Assembly: GCA_030267565.1 (NCBI GenBank)
Contig: BRXU01000009.1
Coordinates: 766,001-830,000, forward strand
Reading direction: 5' to 3'
Length of the DNA: 64,000 nt
DNA from: Pleodorina starrii
Taxonomy: Eukaryota; Chlorophyta; Chlorophyceae; Chlamydomonadales; Volvocaceae
Below are positions 1 through 12,000 of the stretch, in pieces (position 1 is the stretch's first letter; the number at the start of each line of letters is the position of its first letter). Both the position numbers and the translations under genes were made by a program. Under the pieces are notes generated by a model. That model was not told the origin of the DNA and made no database searches. It worked only from the letters and a program-made list of their open reading frames with translations.

Positions 1-99
1 TTCACAATCCGCTAACGCCACCCCTTTTAAGTCGGCTCCCTTCCTCGCAATCATCAAATGCCCCCACTCCTTCTTACCCCCCACCCTCACCCCCTCCAG

Positions 100-3000
100 G
101 CCCTCCCCCGGGTCACCATCACCAGTTACGAGATGATGCGCCGCCTCACCTGCCCCGCCTGCTCCAAGATGAAGCTAACACCACCGCCACCACCACCACC
201 GCCATCAGCGGCAGGGCCGGGGGCGGCTGGGCCGGGGGCAGACGCAACGGGGGCCAAGGCGTTGGCAGCCGGCGGCGGGGATGGGGCGACGTTGGGCCCC
301 GGCCCTGGCGGCGGCCCTGGCGGCGGCGGGGGCAGAAGCAGCGGCGGCGGCGGCGGTGCCAAGGCGGTGTGCTGGGGTCCTGGTGCGTGGGGTGGCGGCG
401 GCGGGTGTCGGTTCTCGGCAAGACACGGCGTGACTTGGGTTGGCTTGGCTTGGCTGGCTTGGGGGGTTATCCACGTATACCGGTAACCCCACGTAGGGGG
501 GGATGTGTTTCGTTTCAAACACCCGATGTTGCAGCGCTTACGTCCTGTGCCCCCCAGCTTGCCCCACCTACCCGCTCGCCCTACCCTGCCGCCTCCCACT
601 CCCCCCTACCCACCCCGCCCTCAACCTGCGCTGGCGGCGCTCCTTCCCCACCCGGCCCTCCACCCCCCTCCCCTCCCCTGCCCTTTCCTCTCCACCTCCG
701 TTCCATCACTGCGGCGTCTTAAGACTTGTAACCCTTGCCCCTCCCCCTGCCTCTCCCCTTGCTTGCCCCCCCTGCTCCCCCGAAGACCGCTGCATGGCGG
801 CCATGCCCTGGGGTATGGTCATCGTGGACGAATCCCACAACCTGCGCACCACCAACTCACGGGAGGCCGACTCGCCCCACACGGAGGCTTGTGCGGCAGC
901 GGTGGGCCGGGCGCGGAGGGCGGTGCTGCTGACGGGCACCCCCAGCCTGTCCAGACCCTATGACCTGTTCAGACAGGTGAGGGAGACGGGAAGGTTTGTA
1001 CGTGGCGGTTTGTGGGATTTTTAGGTGTGTATGTGGGCACACCCGTTTCCCCCACATGCACATGCACATGCACATGCACATGCACATGCACATGCACATG
1101 CACATGCACATGCACATGCACATGCACATGCACATGCACATGCACATGCACATGCACATGCACATGCACATGCACATGCACATGCACATGCACATGCACA
1201 TGCACATGCACATGCACATGCACATGCACATGCACATGCACATGCACATGCACATGCACATGCACATGCACATGCACATGCACATGCACATGCACATGCA
1301 CATGCACATGCACATGCACATGCACATGCACATGCACATGCACATGCACATGCACATGCACATGCACATGCACATGCACATGCACATGCACATGCACATG
1401 CACATGCACATGCGAGCGTATACATGCACATGCACATGTGAGTGTGAACATGCGCATCCCTGCCCCACATTCCCCCCCTCCCCCTCCCCTCCCGCCCCCC
1501 CCACCCACATCCCCCTCCCGCCCCGGCACCCACATCGCCTCCCCCCGACCCTGCCTCAACATCGGCCCCCCGACCCTGCCTCAACATCGCCCTCCCGCCC
1601 CCACACTCACCTCCCCCCCGAGCCTGCCCCCACATCTCCCTCCCGCCCCCGCACCCACATCCCCCTCCCGCAGGTGGACGCTCTGCAGCCGGGGCTGGTG
1701 GGCGGCAGCAAGCAGGCCTTTGCATTCCGGTACTGCGACGGGCGGATGGTGCCGCATCGCATCACGCCGCACGCCGCGAAGCCCTTCCGAGGCGGCGGGC
1801 CGCCGGGCGCCGACAACCGGGAGCAACCGACGGCGGCGGCGGCGGCGATGATGCCGCCGCAGCGGAAGCGTCTGGAGACATCCGGTCGGTCGGTAAGGGG
1901 GTCCCCCATATGCCTCCTTAATGCCCCCCACATACCCCTTAACCCCAACCCTGCTTTCCCGTCACACGGTGTGAGTACGGCGTTTGGAGTACCGGAACCT
2001 GTTTTTTGATTCGGTGGGCGCCCCCCCCCCCGTTGTTGGCGAACCGGGCAAGCTTCGCAGAGCCGCGCTTGCGCCCTGGCCGGTTTAGGAAATCTTGTCA
2101 TGCGTGTGTGTATATTCAGGTGTACTCGTGTGCGCGTGTCCACGCGCACGTGTGTACGGCACGCAGGTGGCAGCCGGCTGTACGAGCTGCACGGCCTGCT
2201 GACGCGCGAGATCATGATCCGCCGTCTGAAGCGGGACATCATGGCGCAGCTGCCGCCCAAGAGACGGCAAGTCGTACGGCTGCCGTACCCCAAAAGGTAA
2301 CGGCTTGCGGCTTGTTGTGGCAGGGCAGGGGGCTCGGTCCGCTGTGCTGTGTTCCTTTTCCTTTCCGTATAGGGTCCTGCTATTTACTTTGGGGTGGCAT
2401 ACGGCGGGCGTTGTGTTGATGTGCAAAATGTTGATGCGCATAATGTTGATATTGCAAAATGTCCTTTACCCCCCGGCCTTTCGCAAATCCCTTCCGGCCC
2501 GGTCACTCCCAGCTGGCCCGGCTCCGCCCCGAAGCCGCCGCCATCCTCCGAAACCAACGCTGCCCCTGAGCCGTCGAGCACCAGCGGCGGCGGCGGCGGC
2601 GGGAAGCGCGACGCCGCCGCTGCTGGCGGCGGCGGCGGTCGTGGGCGCGGCGGCGGCGGCGGCGGCGGCGGTACGGGCAGGAAGAAGGCGGCGGGGGCGC
2701 CGGGGCGCGGACGTCCAGCGAAGCGGCCGCGACGGAACGCCGCTGGCGACAAGCCGGCGGGCGGCGCCAACGCTGACGCCGGCGGCGAGAGTGACGACGA
2801 TGACGATGACGGCGGCGGCGGCGCTGAAGATGAGGAGCCTGAGGGCCCCGGCACGGATGACGGCGATACGGACGAGGAACGTCGGGACGAGGACGGTGAG
2901 GTCGCGGTGGCGCCGTTGGTCTCGGTGAAAACGTTCGGTGCAAAGATGAGGATTGTCAGTATTACAATCATGGAGATTATCCCCCTGATTCAGTAAAGGT

Positions 3001-6000
3001 ATATAAAATAAAGAAAGGAAGTCGGCAATCTAGTAGTACAAGTATGAAAAATAAGGCGTACCTTGGTGCAAATCCTGGTAATCCAGGGCCCAGCGCAGGC
3101 GGAGGCGGGGGCGGCACCGGCATGAGCGGTGCCGCCAGCGGCGCCAGCGGCGGCAGCAGCGGCGACGCCGCCGCCGACAAGATGTCCAGCGCCCACCGTA
3201 CGGCACTGGCCAAGCTGCCGGACGCCATCAGCTGGCTTATAGGAGCGCTGGGGGGCGGTGGAGTGGCGGCGGAGGGGGGCGGAGGGGGCAGGTGCGGAGG
3301 GGTTGCGTGGTTGCGGGTGTGGGCACTTCGCAGGGCTCACGTTCAGCAACGAGGTAACCTAGAGGGGCGAGAATCTAGAGTGGCGAACCAGCACCGCACC
3401 GCAAAGCACCACCACCACACCACCGCAGGGGAGGCAAGGCTGCGAGGCCGCGCAAGGTGGGCTCCGCGGCTGCGGCGGACGGTGCGGAGCAGCCGCCGCT
3501 GGGGCCCCGAGGGGCGCCCGCGGGTTCAGGAGCGCCCGGCAGCTCCGACGTCGCACCTGCCGGCGGCGACGGCGCCGCTGCCACCGCCGTGTCATCTGCC
3601 GCGCTGGCCCCCGCCGACCAGCCGCCCAAGTTCCTCGTGTTCGCTCACCATAGGTGGGTGGGTGGGTGGGTGGGTGGGTGGGTGGGTGGGTGGGTGGGTG
3701 GGTGGGCGACTAGGGTTTGTGTGGTGGTGGTGGTTTGGTGCAGGCCCTGTCCGAGTTGCGATTTGCTGGGGACCAGGAAAAAGGAAACATGCTGGAGAAG
3801 GATCCAGGCCAGGCTTGGCTTAGGGTTGATTTATCTTTCCGGGGCTGGAACGGATTGTAGACGGAATGCCATGGCCCCGAGTCCCCAGGGTCCTTACGCA
3901 GAGCGTTCCGAAGGCGGTGGTCGTGTGTCCTGTTCTGGACATGTCCTGTCGCGTATGGTGTCCGCAGGCCCAATTTAGCAATTCTCCGTTGTTAATTCCG
4001 CGCTTCGCCTTTTTGTTTCCGCGCTTCTGCCTACCTCGGCCTGGCTCTCAGGGACGTGATGGACCGGCTGGCGGAGGCGCTGCAGGGCTTTGACGGCGCC
4101 GAAGGCGGCGGAGGCGGCGGCGACGATGACGACGGCGGCGGTGGCGGTGGCGGAGGCGGCGGCAGCGGAGGCGCGGTATGGCAGGGCGTGAATTACGTGC
4201 GCATCGACGGCAGCCACGACAGCGCGGAGCGCCGCACGGCGGTGATTCGTTTCCGGTGGGTTGAGTTGGGTTGGGTTGGGGGGCCGTCCTCACACCGGCG
4301 GGGACGTTTCCGGGGGGTCCCGGAGGCGGACGTGTGGCGAAACCTTCCCGGTGGGGGTGGGAAGGGAGGTGGCTGATGGAAGCTGGGACAGCCGCACCCT
4401 CGCCGCAAAGCTGCCGCTGCGCGCACCGCTGTGAATACGTGCTAAGCCGGTAGTCCTTTGTAGGAGCCAGCCAGCCAGCCACCCCAGCCAGCCACTCCGC
4501 GACCCCCCCCCCCGCCCCGCCCTCTGAATCACCGCATCATCTCACAGTGAGGATCCGGGCATCCGTGTAGCGTTGCTGTCCATCACGGCGGCGGCTGTGG
4601 GTCTGGACTTCAGCGCCGCATCCGCAGTCGTGTTTGTGGAGCTGCCTAACGAGGTGGGAGGTGGGGGCGGATACCGCTGCCACAGCACCCGCTGCTGCCG
4701 CGTCTTATGACCTCCTGACCGTAGCGCCTTGTTCATAATGCACTGCTGCTGCTGTCTCTGCTGCTGCTGTTATTGCTGTCTCTGCTGCTGTCTCTGCTGC
4801 TGCTGTCTCTGTTGCGGATGCTACTGTTGCTGCAGGTGTCTCTGCTGCAGCAGGCGGAGGATCGAGCTCACCGCAAGGGTCAGGCCCACACGTGCGTCAA
4901 CGTCTACTTTCTGTGCGCCAAGGGGACGTGCGACGACAAGCGGTAAGAACATGTAACTGTGTGTCTCTCTCTGTGAGTGGGTCTGTGTATGTGTCTGTGT
5001 GCCTGTATGTGGGGAGAGAAGGTGGTAACGGCGAAGATACCGGTATTGCAGCGACGGGAAGGCGGTGCGTGGGGGCCATTCATTCACTCGTCCATTCGTT
5101 CGTCCATTCGTTCGTCGATTCATTCGTCCATTCGTTCGTCCATTCGTTCGTCCATTCGTACATATAGGCCGACCCATAGACCGACCCATAGGCCGACCCA
5201 TAGGCCGACCCATAAACCGACCCATAGACCGACCCATACGCCCGCCCTTAGATCGACTCTTAGGCCGACCCATGGGCCGACCTATAGGCCGACCCATAGG
5301 CCGACCCATAGACCGACCCATAGGCCGACCCATAGGCCGACCCATAGGCCCGCCCATAGATCGACCCATAGACCCGTCCATAGACCGACCCATAGGCCCG
5401 CCAATAGACCGACCCATAGGCCGACCCATAGGCCCCCCCATAGGCCCGCCAATAGAACGAACCATAGGCCGACCCATAGACCGACCCCTGGGCCGACCCA
5501 CGGGCCGACTCTTTGGCCGACCCATAGGCCGACCCATAAGCCTACCCATAGACCGACCCATAGGCCCGCCCATAGGCCGACTCCTGGGCCGACTCTTAGG
5601 CCGACCCATGGGCCGACCCATAGACCGACCCAGAGACCGACCCATAGACCGACCCCTGGGCCGACTCTTAGGCCGACCCATGGGCCGACCCATAGGCCGA
5701 CCCATGGGCCGACCCATAGGCCGACCCATAGGCCGACCCATAGGCCGACCCATAGACCGACCCATAGGCCGACCCATAGACCGACCCATAGGCCCGCCCA
5801 TAGACCGACCCATAGATCCGCCCATAGGCCCGCCAATAGACCGACCCATAGACCCGCCCATAGGCCCGCCCATAGGCCCGCCAATAGAACGAACCATAGA
5901 CCGACCCATAGACCGACCCATAGGCCCGCCCATAGACCGACCCCTGGGCCGACCCATGGGCCGACTCTTTGGCCGACCCATAGGCCGACCCATAAGCCTA

Positions 6001-9000
6001 CCCATAGACCGACCCATAGGCCCGCCCATAGGCCGACTCCTGGGCCGACTCTTAGGCCGACCCATGGGCCGACCCCTGGGCCGACTCTTAGGCCGACCCA
6101 TGGGCCGACCTATAGGCCGACCCATAGGCCGACCCATAGACCGACCCATAGACCGACCCATAGACCGACCCATAGGCCCGCCCATAGACCGACCCCTGGG
6201 CCGACCCATGGGCCGACTCTTTGGCCGACCCATAGGCCGACCCATAAGCCTACCCATAGACCGACCCATAGGCCCGCCCATAGGCCGACTCCTGGGCCGA
6301 CTCTTAGGCCGACCCATGGGCCGACCCCTGGGCCGACTCTTAGGCCGACCCATGGGCCGACCTATAGGCCGACCCATAGGCCGACCCATAGACCGACCCA
6401 TAGACCGACCCATAGGCCAACCCATAGGCCGACCCATAGGCCCGCCCATAGATCGACCCATAGACCCGTCCATAGGCCGACCCATAGGCCCGCCAATAGA
6501 CCGACCCATAGGCCGACCCATAGGCCCGCCCATAGGCCCGCCAATAGAACGAACCATAGGCCGACCCCTAGACCGACCCATAGGCCCGCCCATAGACCGA
6601 CCCATAGACCCGTCCATAGGCCGACCCATAGGCCCGCCAATAGACCGACCCATAGGCCGACCCATAGGCCCGCCAATAGAACGAACCATAGGCCGACCCA
6701 TAGACCGACCCATAGGCCCGCCCATAGACCGACCCATAGACCGACCCATAGACCGACCCATAGGCCCGCCCATAGATCGACCCATAGGCCCGCCCATAGA
6801 CCGACCCATAGGCCCGCCAATAGACCGAACCATAGGCCGACCCATAGGCCGACCTATAGACCGACCCATAGGCCGACCCATGGGCCGACCTATAGGCCGA
6901 CCCATAGGCCGACCCATAGACCGACCCATAGACCGACCCATAGGCCGACCCATAGGCCGACCCATAGGCCCGCCCATAGATCGACCCATAGACCCGTCCA
7001 TAGGCCGACCCATAGGCCCGCCAATAGACCGACCCATAGGCCGACCCATAGGCTCGCCCATAGGCCCGCCAATAGAACGAACCATAGGCCGACCCCTAGA
7101 CCGACCCATAGGCCCGCCAATAGACCGAACCATAGGCCGACCCATAGGCCGACCTATAGACCGACCCATAGACCGACCCATAGGCCGACCCATGGGCTGA
7201 CCCATGGGCCGACCCATAGGCCGACCCATAGGCCGACTCCTGGGCCGACTCTTAGGCCGACCCATGGGCCGACCCATAGACAGACCCAGAGACCGACCCA
7301 TAGACCGACCCCTGGGCCGACTCTTAGGCCGACCCATGGGCCGACCCCTGGGCCGACCCATAGGCCGACCCATGGGCCGACCCATGGGCCTACCCATAGG
7401 CCGACCCATAGGCCGACCCATAGGCCGACCCATAGGCCGACCCATAGGCCGACCCATAGACCGACCCATAGGCCCGCCCATAGGCCGACTCCTGGGCCGA
7501 CACTTAGGCCGACCCATGGGCCGACCCATAGGCCGACCCATGGGCCGACCCATAGACCGACCCAGAGACCGACCCATAGACCGACCCACAGGCCGACCCA
7601 TTGACCGACCCATAGACCGACTCATAGGCCGACCCATAGGCCGACCCATAGACCGACCCATAGGCCGACCCATAGACCGACCCAGAGGCCGACCCAGAGG
7701 CCGACCCAGAGGCCCGCCCATAGGCCGACCCATAGGCCGACCCATAGACCGACCCATTGACCGACCCATAGGCGCCTAGCACAGGCGGCTGCTTGCTTGC
7801 TGGCATTGGAGCACGGGCAGCGGGCGAGCCTAGCCTTCGGAGCCTGTCCTTTGCTCCCGAGAGCTCAGCTCTGCTGTCGTACATTGCGTCCTGGGAAGTT
7901 TTGAACCCGATGAGCCCTGAGAGCCTTGACAGCAAGACCCAGAGGCGCCTTCCAGCCCCCTAAGCCCTACCTCCTTTCTTCCGGCCCGGCACCGCACCCT
8001 CCGCCCATCTCTTGGCCCTTTGCGAAGGTGGCAGAAGCTGAACGAGTCGCTGAACAACCTGACCCAGGTGCGTGCCGGTACTGCATGTAACGCTTCCGTA
8101 CATGCGTGAGATTAAACGGGACGGGCATGTGATGGTGTTGATAATGAACTGTGGGATGTGAGGTGCGCTGCCCCGGGTGTACGTCGGGTGCTCCAATGTG
8201 AGGTGCTCCATGCCCCGCCGCCGCCATCCCTGTTGTTGTAGGTGCATGACGGCTCCGAAGCGGGTGCGGCCGGCGGCGCCTCTAATAGCGCCGCCGCCGG
8301 CAGCGATGCCGCCGCCGGTGCTGCCGTACGATCGACCCACGGCCTGGCGGTCGACGCGGTTGTGGATCTGGAGTTTGAGCGTTTGGACGAGCGATTGGAC
8401 GAGCAACCCGACGCGACACCGGCGGCGGCGGTGCCGTCAGTCGCGCCGGATCCTTTGGCCGCGGCGGCGGCTGCGCAGAAGCCGGACGGCAGCGCCGGCG
8501 GCGGTGTGGCGGCGCCGGCGGATGCCGCCGCCGGCGCGGTGGCGGCGGCGGGGCGGAACGGCAGCGGCGGCGGCGGCGGCGGCGAGGTCCTGGCGTCTCC
8601 ACAGGAAGAAGAGGCGGCGGCGGCGCTGACGCTGACGCTGGAGACGGGAAGCCAGGAGGGAGTGGAGGCTGTGACGGAGGTGGTGACGTCAGCGTCTGGG
8701 GAGGCGGCGCAGGCGCCCTGTGCGGTGGCGGAGGCGGAGGCGGCCGCTGCGGAGGCAGCCACCGCCGTGGAAGTGATTGACCTGTCGCTGGAGGACAACG
8801 CCTCTCAGCCGGCAGAATGTCAGCTGCCGGGATCGCAGCCCCAATCGCAGCCCCAATCGCAGCCTCAGTCTCAGCCCCAATCGCAGCCCCAATCGCAGCC
8901 CCAATCGCAGCCCCAATCGCAGCCCCAATCGCAGCCCCAATCGCAGCCCCAATCGCAGCCTCAGTCTCAGCCTCAGTCTCAGGTTGGGTCACAGACTTCG

Positions 9001-12000
9001 TCACGATCTGGGCCACGCAGCGACGGCGGCGGCGCGGCGGCGACGGCGGCAGCGGCGGATCCGGATCCGGAACTGGATCCAGACTCAATGCCTCCGCCGC
9101 CGCCGCGGCCTGACTCGCAGTCTCAGCCGGCCCGGGCGGAGCCGAAGAAGGAGGAGCAGGAGGAGCCGCTGCCGCTGGGGCCGCGGTTGGGGCCGCTGAC
9201 CCCTGGGTCGGTCATCACTCCCAGTCGGGCGGCGCTGCTGCAGATGCTGCCGCCGTCGACCACGTTTTACTTCGAGGTGGGGCCAGGGCCGCCTGTCGGG
9301 GGTGAGGAGGGATGTGGTAGCGAGGATAAGCAGCGGAGGTGGGTGGGCGGCAGGGGGCGTTCTTGTGCTCTCACTGTTTTGCCAGCCTGGCAGCATTCCT
9401 GTACTGTAACCGTAACTGTAACTGTAACCGACTAACCGTGGCGGCTTAACCACGATGGCATTTGCGTAGCTCCGGAACCGTACTCCGACCGGATTGTTTT
9501 TTTGTTACCGGTATTCCAATTTTGCGTCCTCGTCCTGTCCTGTCCTCCTTTCCTTTTTTCCTTTGTGCAGGTGAGCTCCCACACCGGCCGCGTGCATCTG
9601 CACCTGGCGCCCGACGGCAGCCGACCCGCGGGTCTGTCCCTCCCCATCGAGCTCCTGCGCGCCCACCCCGGCAGCGCCCTGCTGAGATCCATTCTGGACG
9701 AGCACGCGGGACGGTGGACGAGAGAGAGGCTGGCGGCGGCGGCGGAGCGCCGTCAGCAGCGCCAGCTGCTACAGCCGGCGGAGCCGGCGCCGGCGGCGGA
9801 GCCGCCGGCGCCGGCTCCGCCGCCTTCGCTGCCGGCCGCTACGCGGCCGGAGGCGGAGGCGGAGGCGGCAGCCGAAGAGGCTACTCTCGGAGCTACTGCG
9901 CTTCCTGCGGTTGGGAAGGCCAGCGGAGGCGACGGCGCCGCCGCCGCCTTACCGCTGACGCCCGTTCAGGCCGCGCCGCCGGTTGACGCCGGCGCCGCGG
10001 CCGCCGCGCTGGCGGCCGTCGGCGGCGGCGCCGCCGCCGCCACCGACGGCAGCGACGCCGACGGCGATGAGGACAGGGCCGCGCGGCTGAGCTTCGTGGG
10101 CCCTGTGGGGCTGGTGGCTCCGCTTCCCTCCCTGGCGCCGAATCAGTTGGCGGAGGGGGTGGCGGAGGCGGCGGCGTTCGTGCGCGACTGGTGCGAGCTG
10201 CGCGCCGTGTCGCGCAACCGCCTGTACGGCGCCGTACTGGAACGGTATTTTCAGGACGCGCTGGAGGCGGTCACGAGCGAGGCGGTGGCGGCGGGGGCGT
10301 ACGGCACAAGTACGGCGCGGTACGTGCAGGGCGCGCCCGTCAAGGTGCCGGAGGGTGCGACGCTGCAGCCCGTACAGGTGGGACGAGCGGGCGCGAGCAT
10401 GCGGGCAAGGCGGTCAGGAATCAGGAGGGGATGGCGGTGGAAAAGGGGGGTAAAGAGGGGCCATTGGGGCTGGAAAAGGCTACGGTATTCCTGGCCTACG
10501 GTGCCCTTGTTGAGGAGCCAGGGCGGCAGGGAAGGTGTGAGGGGAGGGGTCCAGGGAACGCGGGATACAACGAACACTTGAGGGGGGAGTAGAATGGAGG
10601 GCGGTGAGGAGGGCGAAGCGGTGGTGTGTCGGGTCACAGGAATCCAACCTGGATCCAATCTGGATCCATCCAGGATCCAATATGGATTCATCCGGGATCC
10701 AATCTGGGACCCATCCTGGATCAAACCTGGAATCATCCTGGGCGGCAGGGTATGTTCCATGTCATCACCAATTTGGATCTGCCAATGTGTTTTCTATTGC
10801 CTGTTAATCCCCGTTAATCACCGCCGCTTGTCCCCCATCCCCCGTCCCCCGCCCCCCATCCCCCCTCCCCAACCTCATCATACGCCATGTCACATACCGT
10901 ACGACATACACATACAGGTGCGCACGGAGGCAAGGTTTGGCAACAACAACAACAACACCAACAATACCGGCGACACAGCCGCTGGGACATCCACCGCCAT
11001 CGCTGCCGCCGCCGGTTCCGGCTTTGGTTCCGGTTCCGGAGCCACTTGTGGCTGGCGCACCTACCAGCAAGCCTTCCTGGCAGACGGCAGCCGGCTGTGC
11101 CTCAATTGCGCAAAGAGAGTGCCGGACTGCAGGTGGGTGGGTGGGTGGGTGCATAGATGGGTGCATAGGTGGGTGCATGGGTGGGTGCATGGGTGCATGG
11201 GTGCATGGGTGGGTGCATAGGTGGGTGCATGGGTGGGTGCATGGGTGGGTGCATGGGTGGGTGCATGGGTGCATGGGTGGGTGCATGGATGGGTGCATGG
11301 GTGGGTGGGTGGGTGGGTGGGTGGATGCATGGGTGCATGGGTGGGTGCATGGATGGGTGCATGGGTGGGGGCATGGGTGCACGGTTCGGTGCATGGGTGC
11401 ATGGGTGGGTGCATGGGTGGGTGCATGGGTGGGTGCATGGGTGGGTGCAAGGGTGGGGGCATGGGTGCATGGGTGGGTGCATGGGTTTGCCGGCAGGGGG
11501 ATATAGGGACATAGATGCATCCGTCTTTTGTTCCAGTCTATTGTATCGCCACTGTTGAATCGCTCATGCCTCTCTCTCCCTCACCCGCTCCCTCCTTATC
11601 ATGCCGCCCTGGCTGCCACCATCCCCCTGTTCATCCTTCACTCACTCACTGCACCCATCTTGCTGCCCGCCTGCCTACTCCCCCCCCCCCCCGGCAGCCT
11701 GCCCGCCTCCACCCCCCTGGACACCACCGACTTTCTGTTCTGCGACCCGCACTGCGAGACGGCGTACTTTGTGAAGGTCCGGCTGGCTGGCTGGCTTGCC
11801 TGAGAAAAGGGAGGGGGAGAGGGGAGTGGGGGGAAGGGAGAGGGAGAGGGGGGAAGGGAGAGGGAGGGGGAGAGGGGGGAAGGGAGAGGGAGAGAGGGGA
11901 AGGGAGAGGGAGGGGGAGAGGGGGGAAGGGAGAGGGACAGGGACTACAGAGGCCGGGATGGAGAAAGGGAGATGGTGGTGATGGTGGTGGCGGTGGCGGT

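Noticed and set aside
996..2009. 337-codon frame across the ACATGC array
   Set aside because: It arises from the hexamer repeat; only the segment from 1674 belongs to the helicase, in the helicase frame.
4821..7769. 982-codon minus-strand frame of (MGRP)n type
   Set aside because: It is generated by the 12-bp satellite in an intron; the opposite strand and another frame are open for the same reason, and flanking exons splice across it.
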